Origin: Kovacikia minuta CCNUW1
Lineage (GTDB): Bacteria > Cyanobacteriota > Cyanobacteriia > Leptolyngbyales > Leptolyngbyaceae
Direction of reading: 5' to 3'
Assembly (NCBI RefSeq): GCF_020091585.1
Contig: NZ_CP083582.1
Coordinates: 2,232,001-2,296,000 of the forward strand
Length of the DNA: 64,000 nucleotides
Shown: positions 25,705 through 34,599 of the stretch, piece by piece
Numbering within the stretch: position 1 is the stretch's first letter
Layout: each line of letters begins with the position of its first letter
Position numbers and translations under genes: made by a program
Notes under the pieces: model-generated
Told to the model about the DNA's origin: nothing
Seen by the model: only the letters and a program-made list of their open reading frames with translations
Databases searched by the model: none

Positions 25705-27342
25705 CTACTCGTAAATCGGGAGTGTCACGTAAAAAGTGCTTCCTTGCCCCAGGGTACTTTCGACCCAGATTCTGCCGTCGTGTTGTTCCACAATATTGCG
25801 GCAGATGGCAAGCCCCAGTCCGGTTCCTCCCTTCTTGCGGGAATCGGAGGCATCCACCTGCTGAAACCGCTCAAAGATTGTTTGTAGTTTGTCAGCGGGA
25901 ATGCCACGTCCCTGGTCTTTGACAGTGATCGAAAGGGTGTGTGGTGTGGGGTGTGTGGTGTGGGGTGGGGAAGAATGGTGAATGGATTCTGAAGACTGAG
26001 AATTTTGAATTTTGAATTTTGAATTTTGAATTAAATTCTCCCCCTCTTCTTCCCCTTCTGGCTTCTGGCTTCTGGCTTCTGGCTTCTGGCTCCTAACTTC
26101 TGCCCTCAACCAGACTTTGCTGCCCGGCTCCGAGAACTTGATGGCATTACTGAGCAGATTGGTCAAGGTTTGCAGGAGGCGATCGGGGTCTGCCCAGAGT
26201 TCCACATCGAGGGGGTGAGTAAGAAGTTGAACCTGCGCCTGATCTGCCATTGCTTGCATTGCTTCGGTTGCCTCGGTTAGCAAACTGGCAGCATTACATT
26301 TTGTCATCTGCATGGTGATTCTGCCTGACTTCATCCGCTCCAGGTCAAGAATGTCATTGATCAGACGAATCAGACGTTCCGTATTTGTAATGGCGATGCT
26401 TAAAACTTTTTGCCCCTGTTCCGTCAGACTGCCTAATTTTCCTGCGATGAGAAGATCGAGTGCGCCCATGAGGGAAGTGAGGGGAGTGCGTAGCTCGTGG
26501 CTGACCAGGGAAATAAATTCATTCTCCAACCGTTTGCGCTCTGTAATGTCGTTGATGGTATTTAACAGGCACTGAACTCCATCCAACTCGATCTGTTCAA
26601 TGGCAAGCAAAACCACTTTTAGTTCACCGGATTTGGTCCGAAATTCGCATTCCTGGTTGTAGAGGGAACCCGTCTCTAGCAACTGTTGGATTGCCTGGTT
26701 ATAAGTTTCCTGGGCGATTCCTAGCCTCAAGTCGGCAGCGGTATGCCCAATTACCTCAGATAGGGGGTAACCACTCATCTTCAAGAAGGACGGATTCACT
26801 TCTACAAATTGTCCTTCCGGGAAGGTGGTAATGGCGATCGGACTGGGGCTGGAACGGAAGGCTTTGGCAAACTTTTCCTCGGCTTGCTGGCGATCTCGGA
26901 TCTCCTGTTGCAACCGGGCATTTTGGGCTTGCAACTGCTTTTGCAATCTGCAAATGGTCAGGTGGCTGTCAATTCGGGCTAAAACTTCTTGTACCTGAAA
27001 GGGTTTGGTGATGTAGTCTACCCCTCCCACGGCAAAGGCTTTGACCTTATCCAATACATCCTCCAGCGCGCTGATAAAAATCACCGGGATGTCGTGGGTG
27101 CGATCGTCCGCCTTGAGCTGCTGGCAGACCTCATAACCGTTCATCTGGGGCATGTTGACATCTAACAGAATCAGGTCGGGGGGGGCTGCCTGGGCACCCC
27201 GTAATCCGGTTGCACCTTTGGTGACACTGCGCACTTTATAGCCTTGCTGCGTCAACATGGTAGACAAAAGGTTCAGGTTGTCCGGCGTATCGTCAATCAC
27301 CAAAATGTCTGCTTTCGGTGCATCGGCTAACTGGCTATCCAT
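25705..27342 (-). CDS. Receiver-PAS-histidine kinase with a repeat-derived insert in the ATPase domain
   Basis: A 545-residue protein. An N-terminal receiver (residues about 12-130; Asp in LILLDVNMPQMNG) is followed by a short coiled coil, a PAS domain (about 165-280), HisKA with the phospho-His in LVSHELRTPL, and HATPase_c with N box (NLLSNAIKFSEPG), G1 (DQGRGIP) and G2 (GGTGLGLAI). Between the N box and G1, 53 residues encoded at 25936-26094 are translated heptamer repeats (SQKPEAR, QNSKFKIQNS, THPTPHT). The insert keeps the frame. The start at 27342 has AAGGA upstream. Whether the kinase folds with the insert is open; the site lies on a loop between beta strands. Confidence 0.88.
   Translation of the reverse strand: MDSQLADAPKADILVIDDTPDNLNLLSTMLTQQGYKVRSVTKGATGLRGAQAAPPDLILLDVNMPQMNGYEVCQQLKADDRTHDIPVIFISALEDVLDKVKAFAVGGVDYITKPFQVQEVLARIDSHLTICRLQKQLQAQNARLQQEIRDRQQAEEKFAKAFRSSPSPIAITTFPEGQFVEVNPSFLKMSGYPLSEVIGHTAADLRLGIAQETYNQAIQQLLETGSLYNQECEFRTKSGELKVVLLAIEQIELDGVQCLLNTINDITERKRLENEFISLVSHELRTPLTSLMGALDLLIAGKLGSLTEQGQKVLSIAITNTERLIRLINDILDLERMKSGRITMQMTKCNAASLLTEATEAMQAMADQAQVQLLTHPLDVELWADPDRLLQTLTNLLSNAIKFSEPGSKVWLRAEVRSQKPEARSQKPEGEEEGENLIQNSKFKIQNSQSSESIHHSSPPHTTHPTPHTLSITVKDQGRGIPADKLQTIFERFQQVDASDSRKKGGTGLGLAICRNIVEQHDGRIWVESTLGQGSTFYVTLPIYE
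25936..26094 (-). repeat. Composite heptamer repeat inside the kinase coding sequence
   Basis: On the plus strand the modules are a GTGTGG-rich array, (AATTTTG)4, and (TTCTGGC)5. They are the same module types, in the same order, as in intergenic composite repeats. Length 159 bp = 53 codons, so the reading frame is kept. Confidence 0.9.
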
Positions 27343-27691
27343 AGGTTCCTTTCCGGTTTCCCCGATCAGTGATAATTGGCTGGTTGACGGACAAATCTTT
27401 CCCCCCATCCCTAAATCCCTTCTCCCCCAACGGGCGAAGGGGCTTCAAACAAAATCGTGGAGTCGCAAGCTCCTCTCCCAGAGCGAGAGAGGGGTTGGGG
27501 TGAGAGCGGCCTGAGTTTTGTCAGTCAATCAGGCTAATGGGTCAAAGGTAATCGGTAATGGCAATTGTAATCAATTCCCCACCGACCCCTCATCAGGTTT
27601 TTCTGTCTCCCCAGGCTTGGCTGAATTTTCAGCCCCTTAATGGAAGGTGAGGTTGTTACAATATTCATGCTCAGGCACTTGCAAAGGATTT
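27343..27691. other. Intergenic region with interspersed foldback repeat
   Basis: About 27402-27512 contains CCCCATCCCTAAATCCCTTC near one end and GAGAGAGGGGTTGGGGTGAG near the other, which are partly complementary. It is a common type of interspersed bacterial repeat. The rest is the divergent leader between the kinase and the DCC gene. Confidence 0.6.
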
Positions 27692-28174
27692 ATGCCAAAG
27701 ACCGATCAGGAAACCCTCGAAATTCAGTCGCCAGCAATCCCTTCTTCGCCCTCCTGGCAGATTAAACTGCTCTACGACGGTCAGTGTCCGTTATGTTTAC
27801 GAGAGGTCAATTTTTTGCGAAAACGGGACGCAGGGCGAGGTCTGGTAGCATTTGTAGATATCGCAGACGATAGTTATAGCGCTGCTGCCCATGGGGGAGT
27901 AGACTTTGAAACCGCAATGGGGCGCATCCACGCGGTACTTCCCGATGGCACCGTGATCAAAAATGTCGAAGTTTTCCGCCGAGTTTACGAAATCCTGGGA
28001 ATTGGCTGGATCTATGCAATCACCAAGCTGCCCATTGTCGGTTCCCTGGCGGATTGGCTCTACGAAATTTGGGCAGACAGGCGGCTATCCCTGACAGGAC
28101 GCCCTGATCTGGCAACCATCGCCGCCGATCGCCAGCAACGACTTGCCTGCGAACAGGAACGCTGCCGACTCTAA
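27692..28174 (+). CDS. DCC family (DUF393) thiol-disulfide oxidoreductase-like protein
   Basis: A 160-residue protein with the family signature DGQCPLC (about residue 31) and a downstream DIADDSYS segment. The CxxC pair (C-P-L-C) suggests thioredoxin-like redox chemistry, but the function of the family is not established. The ATG at 27692 has AAAGGA four bases upstream. A GTG 45 bases earlier would add an unlikely Cys-containing extension. Confidence 0.85.
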   Translation: MPKTDQETLEIQSPAIPSSPSWQIKLLYDGQCPLCLREVNFLRKRDAGRGLVAFVDIADDSYSAAAHGGVDFETAMGRIHAVLPDGTVIKNVEVFRRVYEILGIGWIYAITKLPIVGSLADWLYEIWADRRLSLTGRPDLATIAADRQQRLACEQERCRL

Positions 28175-28278
28175 AGACTCCCTATTCCTGGTCCCCAAAA
28201 GTTCAGCTTAAACTGTTAACAATAGGGGTAGTTTCTTATGTTGATTCTCAATCTGTAGTTGTTAGAGAGGGTCGAGGA

Positions 28279-29643
28279 TTGAGTGATCAAGCGATCGTAG
28301 CGCAAGCCTGGGATTTACTCGAAAAATCCATTATTTACTACCGGGATCGCCCCGTTGGCACCATTGCTGCCTGTGATCCTGACAGTGCAGCCCTGAATTA
28401 TGATCAGTGCTTCATTCGAGACTTTATTTCGGCAGGGTTGCTGTTTCTGATCAAGGGCAGGGATGATATTGTACGCAATTTTCTGGAAGAAACCTTAAAA
28501 TTGCAGCCCAAGACGGGGCAACTCGACTGCTCGAAACCCAGCCGGGGGCTAATGCCAGCCAGCTTTAAAATTGTCTCTGTCGCAGGCAGAGAGTACTTAA
28601 AAGCTGACTTTGGCGACCATGCGATCGGTCGAGTCGCACCCGCCGATGCCTGCCTCTGGTGGGTGATTCTGCTGCGTGCCTATGTGGTTTCCACCCAGGA
28701 TATGGCTCTGGCGCATCGGGAGGATTTTCAAGAAGGCATGCGGGTGATTCTGGAGTTATGCCTGGTTACCCGATTTGATATGTATCCGATGGTGCTGGTT
28801 CCCGATGCAGCCAGTATGATCGATCGGCGCATGGGGCTATATGGGCATCCCTTAGATATTCAATCCCTGTTTTATGCTGCGCTTCGCATCAGCCTGAAAC
28901 TGCTCATTCCCAACCAGAAAAATGAATACATTATCCAGGCAGTCCACAACCGTTTGGGACCATTGCTGCGGCAACTGCGAGAAAATTACTGGTTAGATCC
29001 GGATCGGTTGAACATTATTTATCGCTATCAGGTGGAGGAATACGGAGAAGAGGCACTCAACCAGTTCAATATCTATTCAGACTCGATTCCGTTTTATCGC
29101 CTGGCGAAATGGCTACCACCCGCAGGGGGTTATCTGGCGGGTAATTTGGGTCCCTCCCAGTTGGACTGTCGCTTCTTTGCGATTGGAAACTTGATGGCGA
29201 TTATTTCTTCCCTTGCAGATGAACAACAGTCCCACAAGATTCTGAATTTGATTGAGCTGCGTTGGAATAATCTAATTGGGGATATGCCAATGAAGCTGTG
29301 CTTTCCAGCGTTGGAGGATGCGGATTGGCGAATTGTTACAGGGGCAGATCCCAAAAACCGCCCCTGGTCTTATCACAATGGTGGCAGTTGGCCCGTCTTG
29401 CTGTGGATGTTGACCGCTGCTGCTCGTAAGATGCAGCGGACTGAACTTGCCCACCACGCGATCGCGATCGCAGAACGACGCCTAATTCAGGATCAGTGGC
29501 CCGAATACTACGATGGCCCCGACGGTCGTTTAATTGGTAAGGAAGCTCGCCGCTATCAAACCTGGACGGCTTCTGGTTACTTGCTGGCAAAAGAATTGAT
29601 TGCCAACCCTGACCATTTGAAACTGGTAATTGATGATGATTAG
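28279..29643 (+). CDS. invA: GH100 neutral/alkaline invertase
   Basis: A 454-residue enzyme of normal family length that splits sucrose to glucose and fructose in the cytoplasm. Motifs of the alpha/alpha toroid fold are visible: NYDQCFIRDF (about residue 34, general acid Asp region), CLWWVILLRAY, and SYHNGGSWP with QWPEYYDG near the C terminus, where the family's catalytic Glu lies. The start is TTG 28279, preceded by GAGGG. No signal peptide. It stands alone on its strand. Confidence 0.93.
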   Translation: MSDQAIVAQAWDLLEKSIIYYRDRPVGTIAACDPDSAALNYDQCFIRDFISAGLLFLIKGRDDIVRNFLEETLKLQPKTGQLDCSKPSRGLMPASFKIVSVAGREYLKADFGDHAIGRVAPADACLWWVILLRAYVVSTQDMALAHREDFQEGMRVILELCLVTRFDMYPMVLVPDAASMIDRRMGLYGHPLDIQSLFYAALRISLKLLIPNQKNEYIIQAVHNRLGPLLRQLRENYWLDPDRLNIIYRYQVEEYGEEALNQFNIYSDSIPFYRLAKWLPPAGGYLAGNLGPSQLDCRFFAIGNLMAIISSLADEQQSHKILNLIELRWNNLIGDMPMKLCFPALEDADWRIVTGADPKNRPWSYHNGGSWPVLLWMLTAAARKMQRTELAHHAIAIAERRLIQDQWPEYYDGPDGRLIGKEARRYQTWTASGYLLAKELIANPDHLKLVIDDD

Positions 29644-29745
29644 GAATAGGAGTCAGGAGTCAGGAGTCAGGAGTAGGAGTCAGGAGTTGTGTCCCCTGGC
29701 TTTCTTCCCTAACACCTGATACCTGGCACCTGCCACCTTCTATCG
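29643..29745. repeat. Heptamer/octamer foldback after invertase gene
   Basis: (AGGAGTC)n with a few spacer variants at about 29648-29690 is followed by pyrimidine units CACCTGATACCTGGCACCTGCC. It lies between convergent genes. Confidence 0.8.
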
Positions 29746-29756
29746 GATTGTTGGAA

Positions 29757-30101
29757 TTAACGGAAGACGATTGGTTCGTCTAAATCTTTGCAGAAGTTGA
29801 ATTGGGCAGGTTCGCTTTCCTCTCCATCACTGAATTCTGCTTTGATCCACTGGGTACAGCTTTCGCTATTGGTTGATTGGGCCCAAACCATTTTCTCCGT
29901 TGCTCCGGGGGCAACTCCGGCACCGATCTCAAAATATCCCCATTTCTCCTGGTCTTCAGATACCAGCAATTTTTGGATATTGGCACGGGAATCATTTTTG
30001 ACCCAAAAATACCATTGTTCTGCGGAGGCTGGGGTTGCTTTTACTGCCAGGCTCAAAGTTGCGATCGCCGTTGCCAGGAGGAGTTTACGATTAAGTTTCA
30101 T
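29757..30101 (-). CDS. Small secreted protein, unknown
   Basis: A 114-residue protein with a clear signal peptide (MKLNRKLLLATAIATLSLA, cleavage after PASA), then a short mature domain with two Cys (SCTQW and FNFCKD) that could form a disulfide. The start at 30101 is chosen because the signal peptide begins there. I do not recognise the family. Confidence 0.72.
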   Translation of the reverse strand: MKLNRKLLLATAIATLSLAVKATPASAEQWYFWVKNDSRANIQKLLVSEDQEKWGYFEIGAGVAPGATEKMVWAQSTNSESCTQWIKAEFSDGEESEPAQFNFCKDLDEPIVFR

Positions 30102-30186
30102 GGGTTTCTTGTAGAAGTGATGGAAGCAGTGGAACCGATGCGAGGGTGTAACCCGATACTTATCAATACCCACTTTCCTATCTCTG

Positions 30187-31146
30187 CTAACGTCCCCTGG
30201 CTAACTCCCGAATCACCTGATCTGCCGATCGGGGTTCCCAACCCAGTTCTCGCCGTGCTTTACTGCCATCAACGCGGACGCAGCGATCGTACACATAATG
30301 AACCCGTTCCCGGCTCAGCGGGGTTTGCCAGGAAAACAGCCGACCGATCGGATCGAGCAGATTGCCGACCATCCGGACGAGAAACTCTGGGGCTTCCGCT
30401 GGAGCGGGAATCCCGGATTCTTGACTAAAAATTTCAAACATTTCGCGGGTGGTCATGTCCCCGGCTGAGATGATGTAATGTTCTCCCGGTTTTCCCCGCT
30501 CAGCCGCCAGGATCATCGCATTTGCCAGGTCATCCACATGCACAATCCCAGTCACCCGGCTGCCACCTGCCCATAGTTTCAATCTGCCTTTGAGAAATTG
30601 GTTGAGTACGGGAGCAAAGTGGGGGTCATCCGCCCCAAAAATTCCAGAAGGAAGCACACTGGTGACGGCAAATCCCTGGGCTGCTGCCTGATCAACAAGC
30701 TGTTGGGCTTCATATTTGGTGCGGTCATAGGCTGATGAAAAGCTTTTCTGAGTCCGCTGGTAGGTTTCGTCGATGGTTTTCCCCTGGGTATCGCCAAAGA
30801 TTCCGATCGTGCTGCAATAAACCATTTTGGAAACACCTGCTGCCTGGGCAGTTTCCAACACGGCACGGGTTCCTGCGACATTCACCCGTTCCATTTCGGC
30901 AGCATTGACCAGTCCCAGTTCCACATAGGCAGCAACATGGAAAACGGTATCAACTCCAGTCATGGCAGTTTTGAGGGCGGTGCGATCGCAGATATCTCCA
31001 TTCACCAGTTGCACGGTGCAATTTTTCAATCGTGACAGGTTACTCGATCGCCGCACTAGTCCGACCACCTCATTCCCTCTCTGTTCCAGTGCCTTAACCA
31101 GGTGAGAGGCTGTGAATCCATTGGCTCCGGTGACAAGTGCTTTCAT
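30187..31146 (-). CDS. NAD-dependent epimerase/dehydratase (extended SDR)
   Basis: A 319-residue protein. The N-terminal nucleotide-binding motif is TGANGFTASHL (third Gly replaced by Ala) and the catalytic pair is Y-D-R-T-K (about residue 142). CSTIGIFG and HVDDLANAM are usual for extended SDRs of the dihydroflavonol reductase/HpnA type. The substrate cannot be told. It lies in a minus-strand run with methyltransferases, but gaps of more than 100 bp argue against a tight operon. Confidence 0.88.
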   Translation of the reverse strand: MKALVTGANGFTASHLVKALEQRGNEVVGLVRRSSNLSRLKNCTVQLVNGDICDRTALKTAMTGVDTVFHVAAYVELGLVNAAEMERVNVAGTRAVLETAQAAGVSKMVYCSTIGIFGDTQGKTIDETYQRTQKSFSSAYDRTKYEAQQLVDQAAAQGFAVTSVLPSGIFGADDPHFAPVLNQFLKGRLKLWAGGSRVTGIVHVDDLANAMILAAERGKPGEHYIISAGDMTTREMFEIFSQESGIPAPAEAPEFLVRMVGNLLDPIGRLFSWQTPLSRERVHYVYDRCVRVDGSKARRELGWEPRSADQVIRELARGR

Positions 31147-31303
31147 GGGGAAGGTATAGCAGTAAGGATGAAGGATGAAGCATGAGGGATGAGGTCAAAG
31201 GCATGACTAACAAGCTGCTTGGGTTCGCTAATTGTCCTAGCGTACCTGGTGTTGCTGCGATATAGGTGCCGATATGTGGGTGCTGATTGCATCAAACATC
31301 CTC

Positions 31304-32134
31304 TCATATCACTGGCTTTTTCCCACTGACAATGAAGGCTGTAAAAGAACTAAAAAATTCCTGGGACTGGTCTCGTTGGTTCAGTTCTTCTAGCCACTCC
31401 TGGGCTTCCTGTGGGCTTACAATTCCTATTTCTTTAGCCTGGTGAGCAGTTTGAGCCAGATCAAAAACTTGATCAGCTAACTCAAATTGGGTGATCACCA
31501 GTGTTTCAGGGCTAACCTGAATATTTATCAAACCAGCCTGGTGAAAGTTCCTTCGCAGGCTACGTCCAACCCAGGGGGCGGGAAAGCTGTCGCACCAGAA
31601 GTTGAGAAGTTTACGGGTAATTGGGTGATTTTCCGAATCGATCGTAAACGTTTCCCAATCGGGTTCCATTGCTACAAGATAACCACCGGGATGAAGTACT
31701 CGCACCATTTCCCCGATCGCCCGTTCCGGATTGGCAATATGTTGCAAGGTGCGATCCACCCTGGCGCCATCAAAGGTGTCGTCTGCAAATGGCAAATCGT
31801 GTGCGTCTGCACAGACAAACTCAATGGGTAAATTCAAATTCTTTGCGTTGGCAATTGCCTGATCCAACATTGCCTGACTGCGATCAACTGCAATCACTTT
31901 GCCTGTATTCCCAACCCATTTTGCCAGGGCGATCGCATCCTCTCCCGTACCGCAGCCGACTTCTAGAACAGTTGCCCCTTCAACCAATTGCAGGAGATCA
32001 AATGTTTTTTGTTTGTAATATTTGTAGAACGCTAACGACTGCTGTAACTTGAGGCACTGAACAAATTTTTGAATGGCATTTGTGTGATCAACATCCTTAA
32101 AGCCACTTGCAAAATATGACATGTTTCTCCGCAT
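31304..32134 (-). CDS. Class I SAM-dependent methyltransferase
   Basis: A 276-residue enzyme. Motif I is LEVGCGTGED (about residue 57), motif II Asp is in VIAVDRSQAM, and the post-motif is DLPFADDTFDGARVDRTLQHI. It resembles small-molecule methyltransferases of the UbiE/arsenite type (Methyltransf_11/25). An inner ATG at 32122 has GGAG upstream and may be the true start. It is next to the channel-like fusion gene (50 bp). Confidence 0.88.
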   Translation of the reverse strand: MRRNMSYFASGFKDVDHTNAIQKFVQCLKLQQSLAFYKYYKQKTFDLLQLVEGATVLEVGCGTGEDAIALAKWVGNTGKVIAVDRSQAMLDQAIANAKNLNLPIEFVCADAHDLPFADDTFDGARVDRTLQHIANPERAIGEMVRVLHPGGYLVAMEPDWETFTIDSENHPITRKLLNFWCDSFPAPWVGRSLRRNFHQAGLINIQVSPETLVITQFELADQVFDLAQTAHQAKEIGIVSPQEAQEWLEELNQRDQSQEFFSSFTAFIVSGKKPVI

Positions 32135-32184
32135 AAACTGACTGGGTTAGTTGCGAACGATCTTTGAGCAGTCAACAATCGATT

Positions 32185-33405
32185 TTACGGTTGCCACTCT
32201 TTGAATTGCATGTGTTCAGGTCGTCCTTCTGAGTAGTTAATTTGTTCAATTTTGGCAGTGGGAATGAGCAATAGGATAGTTAGAACCAGCAGGGCTGGGC
32301 TGAGCCATCTGCCCCAATGAGCAATACGGCGATGTTTGTGATGGCGGGGGCGAAGGTAGAAGTACACCATTGTGATGATCACAATCAACAAAATATTCAC
32401 GTAAAGACTGAGAAAAGCAAGATCCATCAGCGTCAGATAGGGCACAGCGGGTTGCATGGAGCGGGTGGCAAGGTTAAAGGCGATCGCAGCAAAAAGCGCG
32501 GCTCCACCAAAGCCGGAGGCAGGGCTAGCTTCTTCCCAGAAAAGACCTACATACGCCAGCAGCCAGATCAGCAACATGGGAAAAACAATTCGCAGCAGTC
32601 CTGGAGCTAAATCTCGTCTGATTCGAAACACAAAGCTATAAATGGTCGTTTCGGCAAAGGGCAACTGCAAAGATCGATCGGGGGGGAGAAGGTTTAATTC
32701 CTCTGGTAGTTTTAATTGTTGGGTTGCAAAACCCGTTCCCATAATGCTCCAACCGCTCAGTTTGTCGGGAATCAGCTCATCTAGGGTGACGCGCTCTGGT
32801 TGGCTGACAAACCGAACATTCCCACAGGACACTTTTGGACACACTATTCGGATTGCCAGAAAATGGGCATCGACCGGAAAGGCTTCGTATCGGCTGTATG
32901 CCTTAAATTCCCCTTCATAAAGCATTGCATGAAACCGCTGTCCCGATGGTTGCTGATTCGATTGGGTCCAGACGGGAACTTTAATGACCGGATCGCCGAT
33001 CGCATTGGTAAATTTAACGCGGTCAGGTGACCAATTCTGCCCTGGTTGGGGCTTCCAACTAAACCAGATGATGAAATTCGCATGGAATTTATCGGGACTG
33101 GAATCACTCAACCGCAATTCTCGCAACTGGACTCCCGTCTGTACAGACAAGGGGGTTGCAACAGATTGGGCGGTTACCGGAGGGGCGATCGCAGTCCACC
33201 CCAGGGATAGACAGCAAAGCCAGGAAACCCGCGAGACCCGCTTAATGTTTGCCCCTGCGGCGGCAAGCGTTTGAGCGATTACAGCCCCAATTCCCTTAGA
33301 GCCACCCGTTATCAGTGCCCGTTTACCGAGAAGGTAAGGGTCGGGATAAGCAGGCAATGCCGAATCGGTTTGGGGGGCAATGGGAAAAGGGGGATTCATC
33401 GTCAT
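32185..33405 (-). CDS. Fusion: N-terminal SDR fragment joined to a pentameric ligand-gated ion channel-like protein
   Basis: Residues 1-54 are the start of a short-chain dehydrogenase, with the cofactor motif LITGGSKGIGAVIAQTLAAA; the rest of that enzyme is missing. Residues about 55-80 are a typical signal peptide (RVSWLCCLSLGWTAIAP, then VTAQS). They are followed by a beta-rich extracellular domain (about 85-265) and four membrane helices. Helix M1 begins RRDLAPGLLRIVFPMLLIW, M2-M3 follow with FAAIAFNLATRS, and M4 is at the C terminus after a basic loop (RPRHHKHRR). This is the layout of prokaryotic Cys-loop-type channels such as GLIC. The fusion point is near 33243. The channel has no own ATG at that point, so translation depends on the SDR start or on a non-standard codon. 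Confidence 0.8.
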   Translation of the reverse strand: MTMNPPFPIAPQTDSALPAYPDPYLLGKRALITGGSKGIGAVIAQTLAAAGANIKRVSRVSWLCCLSLGWTAIAPPVTAQSVATPLSVQTGVQLRELRLSDSSPDKFHANFIIWFSWKPQPGQNWSPDRVKFTNAIGDPVIKVPVWTQSNQQPSGQRFHAMLYEGEFKAYSRYEAFPVDAHFLAIRIVCPKVSCGNVRFVSQPERVTLDELIPDKLSGWSIMGTGFATQQLKLPEELNLLPPDRSLQLPFAETTIYSFVFRIRRDLAPGLLRIVFPMLLIWLLAYVGLFWEEASPASGFGGAALFAAIAFNLATRSMQPAVPYLTLMDLAFLSLYVNILLIVIITMVYFYLRPRHHKHRRIAHWGRWLSPALLVLTILLLIPTAKIEQINYSEGRPEHMQFKEWQP

Positions 33406-33414
33406 GGCTCATTG

Positions 33415-34302
33415 TTATGCATTGATTGCCCAAACTTGACCCATCAGCGGCATCCGGAAAAGAACGGTTGGATTATCGCTCAGTTGTTTGAAAGCTCCAA
33501 AGAGTTGATCAAATTCAGCCTGAGTGATCAAATTTTCCTGGACAAATGCTGGGGCAAGTTGGGCCAGGGAAAGTTCGATTAAACGTTTGCTTTCACCCTG
33601 GGAAGCCGAAGGAATGTGAAAGTTAACGGTTATCTGGGACAATCCTAATTCTGGAAACAGCTGGAACAGGTACGACCCTAAACGGTAGTGCTGGTTTCGC
33701 AAATCCGACAGGGCAAGATTCAGCTCTCTCATGCGGGTGAAAACTTCTGATTCAGGTTCGTCCATCATGAAGGAAAGATCCATTTCTTCACAAACAAGTT
33801 TGCCTCCTGGTTTGAGCAGGGCTTTTAATTGGCGCAATGCGGCGATCGGGTGGGTCAGATGCATCAGAACTAACCGACAATAAACCAGATCAAAGCTGTG
33901 CAAAGGCAGTCCCGGATTGTAGATATCTCCCACCTGGAACGTAACATTGGTTAGACCCGTTTCATTCGTTAAGATAAGAGCTTGTTCAATTTGGGCGGAA
34001 CTTGCATCCAATCCAATCACTGAACCCATGTCTCCAACTTGTTGGGCAAGCCAGCGAGTAATGTTGCCAGTACCGCAACCCACATCTACAACCTGCATAC
34101 CTTCATCCAGACCTGCTTCCAACAGCAAGCGCTCAGTTTCATGACCATAGAGTTGGTTGAGAATGTTCAACCGTTTGACTTCGATCGCGCCAATTGCCAA
34201 CGCATAACCAGAAGTATTAGAAGCAGGTTCTTTAACCGTTAGGTTTTGAGTTTGAAATCTATTTGCATCGAATGGTTGTTGAGTAATTACTGTAGCGTTC
34301 AT
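33415..34302 (-). CDS. Class I SAM-dependent methyltransferase
   Basis: A 295-residue enzyme with motif I VVDVGCGTGN (about residue 64), VIGLDASSAQ and LVYCRLVLMHLTHP. It is similar in plan to the methyltransferase on the other side of the fusion gene but is clearly a different protein. ATG 34302 is preceded by AAGGAG at ideal spacing. It ends 10 bp before the fusion gene, so the two are probably co-transcribed. Confidence 0.88.
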   Translation of the reverse strand: MNATVITQQPFDANRFQTQNLTVKEPASNTSGYALAIGAIEVKRLNILNQLYGHETERLLLEAGLDEGMQVVDVGCGTGNITRWLAQQVGDMGSVIGLDASSAQIEQALILTNETGLTNVTFQVGDIYNPGLPLHSFDLVYCRLVLMHLTHPIAALRQLKALLKPGGKLVCEEMDLSFMMDEPESEVFTRMRELNLALSDLRNQHYRLGSYLFQLFPELGLSQITVNFHIPSASQGESKRLIELSLAQLAPAFVQENLITQAEFDQLFGAFKQLSDNPTVLFRMPLMGQVWAINA

Positions 34303-34599
34303 GATTGACTCCTTCAGATCCAATCCTTTATTTGAACTAACTTCAGTGTCTTGTTTTGGAGGAGTTCTGCGGGTGAAGACGGATCACTTAAAGGTGAAGT
34401 TAGGGAAAAGTTTGGGACGATCGCAGAGCCAAAAGCCAGAAGCCAGGAACCAGAAGGGTTGTATAGCAGATGTCAGGTGTTAGCTGACAGGTGTCACGGG
34501 GGAAAACAACCCGTGTCAGAGGGTTTCCAGCGACATAGAATATCCTAACTTTTATGGCTATGGCAATATTTCTGATTCCTGGCTTGTATGGCTTGCTTC

